Source: Speluncibacter jeojiensis (GTDB taxonomy: Bacteria > Actinomycetota > Actinomycetes > Mycobacteriales > Mycobacteriaceae). Taken from it: a stretch of DNA of 64,000 nt. The notes below the pieces were generated by a model. The model was not told the DNA's origin, ran no database searches, and saw only the letters and a program-made list of their open reading frames with translations. The stretch lies in assembly GCF_029589495.1 (NCBI RefSeq), contig NZ_JAAIVF010000007.1:1-64000 (forward strand). Reading direction: 5' to 3'. Below are positions 16,392 to 24,531 of this stretch, piece by piece. The translations under genes and the position numbers were made by a program. Within the stretch, counting starts at the first letter, position 1, and every line of letters begins with the position of its first letter.

Positions 16392-16801
16392 AAGTTCCTG
16401 TAGGTGCGCGGCAGCCGGATCGGGTCGACACCGGGTGACCGGTCACCGAAGAACGCCCGCGGGCCGGTCGGCTTCCACAGCCCGAGCAGCTGCAGGTGCG
16501 ATTCGGTGAAGTCGAGCATTTCCGCGAGCCGTGTCGGATCGGCCGCCGCACCGGACTCGGTGCGCGGCCCAACCGTCTTCGACCACGATCCGCGGCCCTC
16601 GAACTGGTTGCGCTCGAGTGCCGACCGGACCACACCGATCGACACGATCTTCGCGGCCGGGTCGGCGGCGTCGATGCCGGGTTTGCGGCCCCGGATCCAC
16701 AGGGCCGCCGCGGTCAGCAGCAGCCCGGCCCAGGATCGTTCCACCGCCGAGAGGGGGCGCCAGGTCGCTTCGACGTCATCCGGTGTGGCGAACGGGTCCA
16801 T
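16388..16801 (-). CDS. Head-tail adaptor (Gp19/Gp15/Gp42-like)
   Basis: 137 residues from an ATG with GGGAGG 8 nt upstream; a GTG 9 nt earlier is less well placed. 'FATPDDVEATWRPLSAVERS' and 'VRSALERNQFEGRGSWSKTV' are features of the Gp19/Gp15/Gp42 family of adaptors that bind under the portal. It follows the capsid gene block, as usual. Confidence 0.72.
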   Translation of the reverse strand: MDPFATPDDVEATWRPLSAVERSWAGLLLTAAALWIRGRKPGIDAADPAAKIVSIGVVRSALERNQFEGRGSWSKTVGPRTESGAAADPTRLAEMLDFTESHLQLLGLWKPTGPRAFFGDRSPGVDPIRLPRTYRNL

Positions 16802-16829
16802 GACGCCCACCTCCCATCGGGTGTTGTAT

Positions 16830-17135
16830 TCAGTCGGCGAGCGCGATCAGCTCGGACTTGGACAGCTTCTCCGCCTCGGCCTGCTCGAGTCCCTGCGCGA
16901 CCGCGTAGGCGACCCACGTCGACTTCGGCGCAGTCGCCGCCGGACGGCCGTCCTTGACCGGCTTCACCTGCGGCGGTTCGATGCGGCCGCCCCGGCTAAC
17001 GATCAGACCAGCATCGGCGAGCCGGTGCGCGTCGGCGTCGGCGAGGTGCTCGATCGTCGCGCCCCGGTAGTGGTAGCCGAGCCTGCCCAGCTCGTCGGCC
17101 ACCACCACCAGCGGCGCAATCACGGTGAACGACAC
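16830..17135 (-). CDS. Small capsid-region protein with HeH/LEM-like C-terminus
   Basis: 101 residues, GTG start 2 nt after the capsid-gene stop. The N-terminal half (to about residue 50) is unremarkable ('ADELGRLGYHYRGATIEHL'). The last 40 residues ('KSTWVAYAVAQGLEQAEAEK' then LSKSELIALAD) resemble HeH/SAP-like helix-extended-loop-helix tails found in small phage head proteins. Its role may be a minor capsid or assembly protein. The function is not known. Confidence 0.5.
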   Translation of the reverse strand: MSFTVIAPLVVVADELGRLGYHYRGATIEHLADADAHRLADAGLIVSRGGRIEPPQVKPVKDGRPAATAPKSTWVAYAVAQGLEQAEAEKLSKSELIALAD

Positions 17136-17137
17136 GG

Positions 17138-18073
17138 TCAGACCTTGTTGATGAAGATCGCGGCGTTCGGCTCGGTGATCACCGGGACGGTGACGCGGCG
17201 GGCACGGATGCGCCACTGGTCGTTCTCGTCGTCGCGCATCGTCTTGACCTCGATGCCGGCGGCACCGTCGGAGGTGACGTAGCCGGGGCCGCCGAGCTGC
17301 TCGTCGGCCATGCCGCCGAGCACCCGCGAATCGAGGACCAGCGCCTTCCCGCCGACGGGCAGGTTCGGGGTGCGCAGCCACCGCAGACCGGCCACGACCG
17401 GGAAGTCGCCCGTCTGCACCGGCGCCGAACCGTTCTCCCGCGGCAGCAGGTTCGCGATCTTGTCGTCCGACATGACCGCCGCCCACGTCAGATCGTCGAC
17501 GACGACGGTGTCCGGCTCGTAGCCCTGATTCAGGGCGCGGATCGTCGCCACCGCCTTGAGCACGTCCGCGAGGATCTTCGGGGTGCCGGCGGTCCAGTTA
17601 CCGGACCCGGCGCCGCCGGTCGCGTCCATCGTCTGGGTGACCTGCGAGGCGATCGCCGACATGGTGAACCCGTCGATGGTCTTCACGAGCTGGTTGACCT
17701 GCTTGGTCAGCGCCCGGTTGATCGGGTCGAATGCGGCCCGCTTAATCGACTCGTCGGTGATCAGCGAGTCCTGGCCCCACTTGTCGACCTTCGCCAGCTG
17801 CGCCGGTCCGGTGCCGATGGTGGTCAGCGGGTACTCGGCGCCGGGGGCGACAGCCTGCGGCGAGCGGTCCGAGTAGATGTTCTCGTTCTGCTCGTAGAGC
17901 ACCGCGCCGCCGGACACCTGGAACCGCGACGACAGCAGCATGTCGCCGACGAACCGCTGCTGCGCGATCGTGCGGAGCTGCCGCAGGATCAACGTCGGGG
18001 ATGCCATGAACCGGTTCGCGCTGAGCACGTCACCCGTGAGGACGGGCGGCTGCGGCGGGTAGGAGATACCCAT
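17138..18073 (-). CDS. Major capsid protein (HK97 fold)
   Basis: 311 residues, ATG start. Length and pattern fit actinophage major capsid proteins: 'RFVGDMLLSSRFQVSGGAV' (start of the shell domain), 'LTTIGTGPAQLAKVDKWGQD', 'DPINRALTKQVNQLVKTID', 'LRWLRTPNLPVGGKALVLD', 'QWRIRARRVTVPVI'. It follows the protease and decoration genes, as in the standard head module. The leader carries a strong hairpin (18112-18141). Confidence 0.88.
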   Translation of the reverse strand: MGISYPPQPPVLTGDVLSANRFMASPTLILRQLRTIAQQRFVGDMLLSSRFQVSGGAVLYEQNENIYSDRSPQAVAPGAEYPLTTIGTGPAQLAKVDKWGQDSLITDESIKRAAFDPINRALTKQVNQLVKTIDGFTMSAIASQVTQTMDATGGAGSGNWTAGTPKILADVLKAVATIRALNQGYEPDTVVVDDLTWAAVMSDDKIANLLPRENGSAPVQTGDFPVVAGLRWLRTPNLPVGGKALVLDSRVLGGMADEQLGGPGYVTSDGAAGIEVKTMRDDENDQWRIRARRVTVPVITEPNAAIFINKV

Positions 18074-18111
18074 GATGAAACCTCTTTCCGCCCGTCACGC
18101 GGGCAAAGGGA

Positions 18112-18141
18112 AACCCCGCCGGCACAGCGCCTGGCGGGGTT
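18112..18141 (-). terminator. GC-rich hairpin in the leader of the major capsid gene
   Basis: AACCCCGCC (18112-18120) pairs perfectly with GGCGGGGTT (18133-18141) around a 12-nt loop. On the minus-strand RNA it is followed by UUUCCCUUUGCCC, then a smaller hairpin (GCCCG/CGGGC) and the Shine-Dalgarno of the capsid gene. It could be a leaky terminator or a 5' stabiliser for the most abundant message. Confidence 0.55.
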
Positions 18142-18166
18142 GAAGTGGTAGTGCGGTCGGGCCGGG

Positions 18167-18532
18167 TCAGCGGGCGAGCTTGACCCACACCTTCCCGTCA
18201 GCAGCGGTCGAGATCGCGACACCGACGACCTGGCTGTAGTCGGTGACCGAGCCGATGGTGGCGACCTTGCCGGACGCGGCGGGAATGACCGCGGCCCCAG
18301 CGGTGATCGCAGCTGACGCCGCGAGTTCCTGCACTCCCTCGGTCAGCACGGTCACCCGGGCACCGGACGGCGCGTCGTAGGCGGCGACGCCAACCCACGC
18401 GGCGGTCGCGGTGCTGGTGGGGGCGACGGTCTTGTCGCCGGAGATGGCGAGCAGCTGCCCACCGGTGACCGCCGCGGAGGTGGTCAGGGTGAACTCGTCG
18501 CCGTCGTCGAAGATCGGTGCGTAGTCGGACAT
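18167..18532 (-). CDS. Head decoration protein (DUF2190-like)
   Basis: 121 residues, ATG start behind AGGAGG. The small beta-rich protein has 'GDEFTLTTSAAVTGGQLLAI', 'AAWVGVAAYDAPSGARVTVL' and 'QELAASAAITAGAAVIPAAS', the pattern of DUF2190-type capsid decoration proteins that clip onto the shell. It lies between protease and capsid genes. Confidence 0.75.
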   Translation of the reverse strand: MSDYAPIFDDGDEFTLTTSAAVTGGQLLAISGDKTVAPTSTATAAWVGVAAYDAPSGARVTVLTEGVQELAASAAITAGAAVIPAASGKVATIGSVTDYSQVVGVAISTAADGKVWVKLAR

Positions 18533-18534
18533 GG

Positions 18535-19716
18535 TCACGCCTCCTGTCGGCCCGAGATGCGGGCGAAGAACTCGTCGTCGGACACGGTCTGCGGGGCGTC
18601 GACGGCGTGGCCGATCTCGGCGACCGGGATCGTCCCGGCGGCCAGCGAGTTGAGCACCTCGGCGTGACCCGGATCGGCGGCCAGCAGCGACACCCACCGG
18701 TCCCGCGATGCGGGCGCGATCTTCCCGGCGGCGACCGCCGAGTCGACCAGCGCGGACCGGTCGTCGGCCTCCTGCCGGGCGCGGGCCTCCTCACCGCGGC
18801 GGGCCGCGGCCTGCAAGGTGGCGAGCTGCGCGGCGTCGATGGCGACAACCCCGTCGGGCAGCCCCGCGGCCGGCGCAGCGGCCGGGTCGGTCGCGGCGTC
18901 GAGCGCCTCGTCACGCTCCGCGACCACGGCGGTCACGGCGGCCAGCAGGGCCTCGTCGGTGACCTCGGCATCGGTGATGCCGAGCGCCTCCCGAAGACCC
19001 TCGTTCAAAGTCGGCATGATGCCGTCCTCTCGGTTGATTTCGGATTCCTCTCCACGCTCGGCAGAGAGAGTGTGTGCGGCGATGATCGCCGGGGCGGGCG
19101 CCTGGGTTCGGCCCGCATGGTTGAAGATCGACAGGTCGAACGACGCCGACACCACGGCATCCGCCGTGCCGGAAGGGGTTTCGACACGATCCGCCAGGCC
19201 CGCGTCGACAGCCTCCTGATCGGAGAACCACGTCTCGGCGTGCATCGCGGCCCGCCACTGCTCGACCGTGCCACCAGCACGCTCCGCATAGATCGAGGCG
19301 ATGTTGTTCGACACCCGCTCGAGGTTGTCGGCCATCTCCTGCATCGCCTTCGCGTTCCCGGACAGGGCGCCGGACGCGTCGTGGATCATCATCTCCGCGT
19401 TGCGGCTCATCACGACCTGATCACCGGCCATCGCAATGAAACTGGCTGCGCTGGCGGCGAGCCCGTCGACGACGGTCGTCACCGTGGCGGAATGCCCCCG
19501 CAACGCGTTCATGATCGCGATGCCGTCGAACACGTTCCCGCCAGGAGAGTTGATCCGCACCGTGATCGCCGGCGCGTCGATGCGGGCGAGATCACGCACG
19601 AAACTGTCAGCCGAGACGCCCCAGTACGAGTCGATCTCGTCGTAGATGAACACCTCCGCCGCCGTATCCGGTTCGGTGTTGTTGACGATCCGGTACCACG
19701 GCTCGCGCTTGCCCAT
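18535..19716 (-). CDS. ClpP-like head maturation protease
   Basis: 393 residues. The ATG at 19716 has GGAGG 5 nt upstream; a GTG at 19734 overlapping the portal stop is the alternative. The ClpP fold covers residues about 15-190: 'VRINSPGGNVFDGIAIMNAL', the nucleophile in 'GLAASAAS' (about Ser89) and 'MMIHDASG' (about His112). The remainder (about 215-393) is acidic, Ala-rich and helical ('LLAAVTAVVAERDEALDAA'), probably an internal scaffold that is removed by self-cleavage. It processes the procapsid. Confidence 0.88.
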   Translation of the reverse strand: MGKREPWYRIVNNTEPDTAAEVFIYDEIDSYWGVSADSFVRDLARIDAPAITVRINSPGGNVFDGIAIMNALRGHSATVTTVVDGLAASAASFIAMAGDQVVMSRNAEMMIHDASGALSGNAKAMQEMADNLERVSNNIASIYAERAGGTVEQWRAAMHAETWFSDQEAVDAGLADRVETPSGTADAVVSASFDLSIFNHAGRTQAPAPAIIAAHTLSAERGEESEINREDGIMPTLNEGLREALGITDAEVTDEALLAAVTAVVAERDEALDAATDPAAAPAAGLPDGVVAIDAAQLATLQAAARRGEEARARQEADDRSALVDSAVAAGKIAPASRDRWVSLLAADPGHAEVLNSLAAGTIPVAEIGHAVDAPQTVSDDEFFARISGRQEA

Positions 19717-19730
19717 CGGGCCTCCTGTGC

Positions 19731-20987
19731 TCACGGGGTCGTGCCCGTCGTGTCCTGCTTCGGCGGCAACCCGAACTGGGTGCGCACCGACTGCTCGAGC
19801 ATCCGGTCGGGGAACAAGATTCCGGCATCGACGAGCAACTTGATCGCCTCCGCAGTCGCGTCCCGGCGGCTGCCGATCTCGTCGAACACGATCTTCGGGG
19901 CGATCTCGTCCTCGCCGAAGTTGATGTCGACGATGTCCTCGACGATGTGCTGGTTCGCGGTGTCCGCGACCTGCTGCGCCAACGTTTGCAGCGACAGGAC
20001 GAAGAAGTCCGCGAACGTCGACCCCAACGCCCACGACCCGGTCTGCGCGCCGAGGTTCAGGAAGTGCGCCAGCACCGCCCGGCCGATCTGCTCGTCGTGG
20101 TAGCGGATCGCCGGTGTCGCATCGGGCAGGTTGCCCTCCACACCCAACAGCCGCAGCTTCGCCTCCCACGGCACCGCCGCGCCCGAGGCGTCCCCGGACC
20201 GGAACGACGTAGCCATGTCCCGGCCGGCTTCGATGTCCTCGGTCGAATCCGACGGTCCGGCCTGGTACACGGGCACGCCCATGCCGTTGCGTTCGATGGT
20301 TTGTGCCTGCACCCGCAGCAGCCGGTCCTTGATCACCCAATGCTTGTAGGCGGGCCGCAGCAGCGAGTTACCAATCCAGTTTCCGCCCTCGCGGTCGTGC
20401 ACGTACGCGACCAGCCGCGACACTGGGATCACCGACGACGACGGGGAAGTCGTGCCGTAGTCACCGGCCACACCCATCGGGTATTGGGCGATCGACTCGA
20501 GCCCACCGTCGCGGGCCACCCTGATCGACGCGATGGTGCGCGGCATCCGCGGCGCCAGCTTCGCCAGCCGGGCATGACCCGCAGCGTCGATGCGGTACAC
20601 CTGCTCGAAGAACATGTGCCCGTACTGGATCATCAACAGCGCCAGTTGCAGATGGTCGCCCCACGCGAACCGGCCCTTGGAGCGGGTGGCGTGCAGCTGG
20701 GGTTCCTCGCCGAGCAGCGGCAGCCGCAGATCCTCCGCGACCATCTGCGCCACCTCGGGTCGCGCCCCGTTCGGGTCGATCCGCCACTGGGTGCGGCGCA
20801 CCGGAAGTGTCACCGCCCGCAACACTGACGTGACCTGCGCATCCTGGCGGCGCATCATCTCGTACACGCGAGACGACATTGGCCACCGAAGCTCCGGCGT
20901 CGACTCGGCATCGAGCTGCCAGTAGTCGCCGGGATAGGCGACGGCATAACCGATCTCAGACTTTGGAACACTCGTGATGTCGGGCAT
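19731..20987 (-). CDS. Portal protein (DUF935 / Mu gp29-like)
   Basis: 418 residues. AGGAGG lies 5 nt before the ATG at 20987; the GTG at 20993 overlaps the Shine-Dalgarno itself. Motifs of the DUF935-type portal: 'YEMMRRQDAQVTSVLRAVTL', 'YGHMFFEQVYRID', 'SRLVAYVHDREGGNWIGNSL', 'HWVIKDRLLRVQAQTIERNG'. It forms the dodecameric channel for DNA and the attachment site of the terminase, which is encoded just upstream. Confidence 0.87.
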   Translation of the reverse strand: MPDITSVPKSEIGYAVAYPGDYWQLDAESTPELRWPMSSRVYEMMRRQDAQVTSVLRAVTLPVRRTQWRIDPNGARPEVAQMVAEDLRLPLLGEEPQLHATRSKGRFAWGDHLQLALLMIQYGHMFFEQVYRIDAAGHARLAKLAPRMPRTIASIRVARDGGLESIAQYPMGVAGDYGTTSPSSSVIPVSRLVAYVHDREGGNWIGNSLLRPAYKHWVIKDRLLRVQAQTIERNGMGVPVYQAGPSDSTEDIEAGRDMATSFRSGDASGAAVPWEAKLRLLGVEGNLPDATPAIRYHDEQIGRAVLAHFLNLGAQTGSWALGSTFADFFVLSLQTLAQQVADTANQHIVEDIVDINFGEDEIAPKIVFDEIGSRRDATAEAIKLLVDAGILFPDRMLEQSVRTQFGLPPKQDTTGTTP

Positions 20988-20999
20988 CGTCACCTCCTC

Positions 21000-22463
21000 T
21001 CAGAATCCGGCGGACATCAGGTCGGCGGTCTCACTGAGCACGCCTCCACTGTCGGTCTTCGTAAACGTCGGCCGCTGCGGCGTTCTCGTCGCCCGCGCAC
21101 CGAACGTGAGCAGCGCCCACCGCGCCAACGTCGCCGCGACCAGCGGGGAAATCACCTGCGCACCCTTGCGGTTCCACGCCCACCCGCCGCCGGACAACTC
21201 CCGCTTCGTCGCACCCTCGAGCGATTCCGCCAGTAGCGGATCACCGGTGTGCGACAACAACTGTCCGACCGCGTCGTCGTAGAACCCGCCGCACGCCTGC
21301 ACCAACTGCGCAGCGGTCGTCGTCTCCGGCTCGATGCCCTCATTGAGCAGGTCCGGTAGCAGCGACATCGCCGGGGACTGCTTGTCGATCACCAGCGCGC
21401 ACGGATTCCACCGCGCCACCAGATCGACCAGCGTCGACACCACACCGGCGGTCGGTGCCTCATGAAACCCGACCTCGAGGTGGATCTGCCAGGTCGCGGT
21501 GCGCGACGCCGCAGCGATCGAACACCACTGCCGCGACGGGTCCATGTCCACCGCCAGCGCAATCGGACCGATCAGCTTCGGTGACGCATCGGCCATGCCC
21601 GACCACACCTCCGGGTCAATGACCCGCTCGTGGTCATCGGCGTTCGGATCAACCCAGATACCCAACCGCTCACGGGCGAACTTCTCATCGTCCATACCGT
21701 TGCGTTCGACCGACCGCACAAAGTCGCGGTCCAGGCGAATATCCAACCCAGGGTTGGCGATCCACCACGCCCGCTCATCGTCAAGATCCGCATCATCGGG
21801 CGCGGACCACTCGTAGAACGACAGCCGGTCCTCACCGGCAATGCCGCGGGTTCGAATCTTCGCGAGCTGCTCGGACGCCTCCATACCGGCCGAGGACACG
21901 TACCAGATCTGCGCATTCGGCACCGCCGCCAACGTGGGCAGCATGTCCGCGATCAACTCCGAGTCGAGGTTGAACGCCTCATCGAAAAACATGGTGTCGC
22001 CGGTGAACCCGCGACCTGACCCGTTCGAGCGGGCGAAGAACTGCATCCGGCCCCAGTCCAACTCGATGCCGGTCTCTTCGTTCGACTGCCGATACCGGCC
22101 CTTGACGAGCCGATCCAAGTCCGGGGTCTGCTGGCACAGGTCGCGGATGCGTCGGTACATCTGCTTCGCCGTCTTGAACTGGTGCGCCGAGTAGATGATC
22201 ATCGGATCCCGCGTGAGGAACATCGCGGCGAGCTGGCGGGCCTCGATGACCGCGCCCTTGCCGTTCTGCCGCGGCACGATCAACCCGATCTCGAACGCCG
22301 CCCACTTCCCACCCCGGCGTTCCCCTAGCGACTCCTCGAGCACGAACTGCTGCCACGGGTCCAGCTCGAGTCCGGCGTGCGCGGACAGGTCGATCGCGTC
22401 CTGGCCGAGCGTCGAGAAGAACGGCGGGCAGCTATGAAGACGCGGACGCTGATTGTCGATCAC
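21000..22463 (-). CDS. terL: Terminase large subunit
   Basis: 487 residues. The GTG at 22463 overlaps the small-subunit gene by 32 nt, and the frame continues upstream without a better start. Walker A is 'PRQNGKG' (residues 64-70), Walker B 'TMFFDEAF' (about 165). A coupling motif candidate is 'IWYVSSAG', and nuclease acidic residues lie in 'IALAVDMDPS' (about 315) and 'CALVIDKQS'. It is the ATP-driven packaging motor and nuclease. The small subunit and an HNH gene are directly upstream. Confidence 0.92.
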   Translation of the reverse strand: MIDNQRPRLHSCPPFFSTLGQDAIDLSAHAGLELDPWQQFVLEESLGERRGGKWAAFEIGLIVPRQNGKGAVIEARQLAAMFLTRDPMIIYSAHQFKTAKQMYRRIRDLCQQTPDLDRLVKGRYRQSNEETGIELDWGRMQFFARSNGSGRGFTGDTMFFDEAFNLDSELIADMLPTLAAVPNAQIWYVSSAGMEASEQLAKIRTRGIAGEDRLSFYEWSAPDDADLDDERAWWIANPGLDIRLDRDFVRSVERNGMDDEKFARERLGIWVDPNADDHERVIDPEVWSGMADASPKLIGPIALAVDMDPSRQWCSIAAASRTATWQIHLEVGFHEAPTAGVVSTLVDLVARWNPCALVIDKQSPAMSLLPDLLNEGIEPETTTAAQLVQACGGFYDDAVGQLLSHTGDPLLAESLEGATKRELSGGGWAWNRKGAQVISPLVAATLARWALLTFGARATRTPQRPTFTKTDSGGVLSETADLMSAGF

Positions 22464-22683
22464 GTCGACGCTTGGCGAGGTCGTCAAGGAACGATCCCTC
22501 CTCCGACGTGCTCGACGCGGCGATCTCGGCGAGCACCGACTGCAATCGGCCGGCGAGCGCCGCCACATCCCGCGGCGACTCGCACATCTCCAAATCGGCC
22601 GCCAAGCGGTCCCTGAGCGCGGTGAGCGCCGTGACCTGGTCGCCCGATGCGACAGCCGCCGCGAGCCCGCCAGAATCGGCCAC
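22432..22683 (-). CDS. Terminase small subunit
   Basis: 83 residues from a GTG with GGAGG 6 nt upstream. The pattern 'DQVTALTALRDRLAADLEMC', 'SPRDVAALAGRLQSVLAEI' and 'GSFLDDLAKRRRDR' is the short all-helical small terminase common in actinophages. It recognises the packaging site and recruits the large subunit. Confidence 0.78.
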   Translation of the reverse strand: MADSGGLAAAVASGDQVTALTALRDRLAADLEMCESPRDVAALAGRLQSVLAEIAASSTSEEGSFLDDLAKRRRDRQSASASS

Positions 22684-22790
22684 GGGCACCTCCTGTGCGT
22701 GTGGAAATTCGGCGTGGGGAGAGAGAAGCCTGACTGGCTGCCGTGGGGAGTCATGGCCCCCGGGTCGATATTTTTCGGCGGATTGCCTTG
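22684..22790. other. Non-coding gap between HNH and terminase genes (candidate cos region)
   Basis: 107 bp without a plausible frame. It contains an AT-rich patch (AATATTTTT-like, around 22768-22776) in otherwise GC-rich sequence, and the Shine-Dalgarno of the small terminase. In cos-type phages that carry an HNH gene beside the terminase, the cohesive-end site commonly lies here. No cos sequence can be identified by eye. Confidence 0.3.
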
Positions 22791-23126
22791 TCACCAGTCC
22801 AGGGCGCACCAGCGGGACCGGTCCGATGGGGTCGGTTCGATGTGCTGCCCGGTCAGTGCGGGGCGTTGCGTGTCCCTGCTGCCGTCTCCGCGCTTCTTGT
22901 TGCACCGCCCGTGAAGCAGCCGGTCGGCTTTGGTGCCTCCATGGGCTCTAGCGACGCTGTGGTCGGCCGCGAGTGCTTCGTTGTCCCAGTTGCGGGCTGG
23001 GTCTCGGTGCATCGGCTGGTTGCACCACCAGCACGGTGCGCCGTCGACGTGTCGCGTAAGGAGCCGATCGCGCTGCTTCTGGTGTGACCAGCCGAGACCT
23101 TTCTCGGTGGTGGTGCGGCCCGTCAT
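22791..23126 (-). CDS. HNH endonuclease (packaging-associated)
   Basis: 111 residues. The ATG overlaps the upstream stop (ATGA). A Zn pair 'CWWC' (residues 32-35) is followed by 'LAADHSVARAHGGTKADRLL' (catalytic His of the beta-beta-alpha metal fold) and 'HGRCNKKRGDG'. HNH proteins beside terminase genes assist cutting of DNA at cos in several phages, and the position here matches. The protein is compact and lacks extra DNA-binding domains. Confidence 0.82.
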   Translation of the reverse strand: MTGRTTTEKGLGWSHQKQRDRLLTRHVDGAPCWWCNQPMHRDPARNWDNEALAADHSVARAHGGTKADRLLHGRCNKKRGDGSRDTQRPALTGQHIEPTPSDRSRWCALDW

Positions 23127-23281
23127 GTCCGCGCCCGCATCGCCTCTGACCTCTGGGCGAGGAGCTTGTCGATCTGGTGGGGGATGTCCTTGTGGCGCAG
23201 TCGGTAGCCGTGTGCGTCGTAGCCGCGCTGTGCGAGACGGAGTTGCCCGTCGATGCGGGCGATGGTCTCGGCCGGGGTCAT
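23123..23281 (-). CDS. Small helical phage protein
   Basis: 52 residues, beginning MTPAETIARIDGQLRLAQRG and ending with an LLAQRSEAMRART tail. Both ends are fixed by stop/start overlaps (ATGA at each junction). It is charged, helical and has no membrane segment. It is translated with the downstream HNH gene. The function is unknown. Confidence 0.6.
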   Translation of the reverse strand: MTPAETIARIDGQLRLAQRGYDAHGYRLRHKDIPHQIDKLLAQRSEAMRART

Positions 23282-23436
23282 CGCTTGCGCCAACCCGCGC
23301 GAGGGATCGGGTCGTGGTGGCAGTGCACGTGCACGGTGATCGGCTCGACCGGTGCGGGCTGCTGCTGGGCGATGGCCTGCCCGATGCGGATGAGCACCTG
23401 GCCGGTGAGCGAGGTGATGGCGTCGATCGGGTTCAC
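23278..23436 (-). CDS. Small phage protein, His-rich
   Basis: 52 residues. The GTG start overlaps the previous stop (GTGA) and its stop overlaps the next start. 'NPIDAITSLTGQVLIRIGQA' is followed by 'PITVHVHCHHDPIPRAGW', which has four His and a Cys within ten residues and could bind a metal. No known family is recognised. Confidence 0.55.
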   Translation of the reverse strand: MNPIDAITSLTGQVLIRIGQAIAQQQPAPVEPITVHVHCHHDPIPRAGWRKR

Positions 23437-23564
23437 GACCGGGCCACCAGGCGGTAGTGGTCTGCTCGTCCTCGGCAGGTGACGTTGTGGCGGTGGAGGA
23501 GTCGACAAGCGATGCGGCCGGTGATCCAGACGGCGTGTTCTGCGATGGTGTCGATGACGTTCAC
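23433..23564 (-). CDS. Small phage protein
   Basis: 43 residues from a GTG with GGAGGA 6 nt upstream ('VNVIDTIAEHAVWITGRIAC'), ending 'RHNVTCRGRADHYRLVARS'. The stop overlaps the next GTG. The N-terminus parallels that of the next gene ('VNPIDAITSLTG'), suggesting an old duplication. The function is unknown. Confidence 0.55.
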   Translation of the reverse strand: MNVIDTIAEHAVWITGRIACRLLHRHNVTCRGRADHYRLVARS

Positions 23565-23667
23565 GCTGGCTCCTCCGCGAGTGAGGGAAGTTGAGCCGGT
23601 TGGTAACCCGGTCCGGCGGCCGGGCCCGCGTGCGCTGGCAAGCTGCAACGGCGGGGGTCAGTGCCCG
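23565..23667. other. Short intergenic stretch in the start of the late operon
   Basis: 103 bp between two small genes. It holds the Shine-Dalgarno of the 43-residue gene and a GC-rich run (CCGGTCCGGCGGCCGGGCCCG, about 23610-23630) able to fold locally. I see no gene in it. Confidence 0.3.
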
Positions 23668-23763
23668 TCAGGACAGCGAGGTCACGACGGGGAGCAGAGC
23701 GAGAGCGAGCTTCCCGAGAGCGGGGAGGAACTCGACGAACGCAACGAGGGTGGTGGTCAGCAT
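23668..23763 (-). CDS. 31-residue hydrophobic peptide, first gene of the late block
   Basis: The frame MLTTTLVAFVEFLPALGKLA, then LALLPVVTSLS, begins at an ATG with GGGGG 6 nt upstream. It is almost entirely one amphipathic or hydrophobic helix with one Lys and one Glu. It sits 41 nt downstream of a strong stem-loop. A membrane-active small protein is possible. Coding is supported by the Shine-Dalgarno only. Confidence 0.4.
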   Translation of the reverse strand: MLTTTLVAFVEFLPALGKLALALLPVVTSLS

Positions 23764-23803
23764 GTGGTCACCCCCTCTCGCATTGCGTGGTGGGTGGGGG
23801 TGT

Positions 23804-23846
23804 CCTCGGCCAGTGGGCCGTCGCCGTGGTCCCGCACTGGCCGAGG
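23804..23846 (-). terminator. Stem-loop 2 at the early/late boundary
   Basis: A 12-bp perfect inverted repeat: CCTCGGCCAGTG (23804-23815) and CACTGGCCGAGG (23835-23846), loop 19 nt. It is the second of two hairpins in the 156-bp gene-free gap at 23764-23919, and lies in the leader of the 31-residue gene. There is no U tract after it. Confidence 0.55.
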
Positions 23847-23855
23847 AATCACGAA

Positions 23856-23886
23856 AGCCGCGGCGTGCTGTAGGCACACTGCGGCT
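23856..23886 (-). terminator. Stem-loop 1: likely terminator of the early operon
   Basis: AGCCGC (23856-23861) pairs with GCGGCT (23881-23886), with partial pairing inside (GGCGTGC against GCACAC). On the minus-strand RNA the stem is followed by UUCGUGAUU. It begins 34 nt beyond the stop of the last early gene, the expected place for a terminator in a long co-transcribed block. Confidence 0.55.
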
Positions 23887-23919
23887 CCGTGGGTCACTCT
23901 ACGCGATTGTTGCGGGTTG

Positions 23920-24531
23920 TCACGCACCCGACTGTTCGGTGACGTCGGGTGCGCCGATCAGTCGGGCGAGGAAGGCCAGCTGGTCGGGTGGCCAGTGGGT
24001 TCCGCACACCGCGCAGTGGCACCCCTCGGCGTCGATGTGGAGGACATCAGCGCGGATGGTTTCCCCCAACCCGTCCCGCCGGTAGACGTACCGTTCGCCG
24101 CACTCTGGGCAGGGCTCGCGGACTTCCATGCGGGGTCCGCCGGCGAGGATCGTTTCGGCTGCGCGTACCCAGCCGTGGATGGTGTTGGTGATCTGCCGAG
24201 CTTGCCCGGTGTCCTGGGGTCGCCAGGGCCGGTGGGCTAGTCCGGCGAGCAGGGACAGGATGTGGCCCTGCTCGGGTGTGGCCCAGGCGCGGACTGTGGT
24301 GTCGACGGTGGTGATCCAGTCGATCGTCTCCAACCATGCTGGGGCGCTGGAGTTGAAGGCGCCGGGGGAGACGCCGCGCTTCGACTCGTGGACGGCCTGC
24401 TGCATCTGGACGTACAGGCATGGCGCGGTCAGGGTGCGGCCGTCGTGGATGGTGGTGCGCACCCCGGTCAGTCGGTGGATCGCGGTGTCCAGGTGGTGGA
24501 GCGCGTCCCGCAGGTTCTCATCGGTGCTCAT
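23920..24531 (-). CDS. Conserved actinophage protein with C-terminal zinc ribbon
   Basis: 203 residues. The ATG overlaps the GIY-YIG gene stop (ATGA). The N-terminal 130 residues are helical ('DALHHLDTAIHRLTGVRTTI', 'FNSSAPAWLETIDWITTVDT'). The C-terminus has 'CPECGERYVYRRDGLGE' and 'CHCAVCGTHWPPDQLAFLAR', four Cys in two CxxC pairs that should bind zinc. Proteins of this plan (DUF7341-like) are widespread in actinophages and have no known role. Confidence 0.6.
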   Translation of the reverse strand: MSTDENLRDALHHLDTAIHRLTGVRTTIHDGRTLTAPCLYVQMQQAVHESKRGVSPGAFNSSAPAWLETIDWITTVDTTVRAWATPEQGHILSLLAGLAHRPWRPQDTGQARQITNTIHGWVRAAETILAGGPRMEVREPCPECGERYVYRRDGLGETIRADVLHIDAEGCHCAVCGTHWPPDQLAFLARLIGAPDVTEQSGA

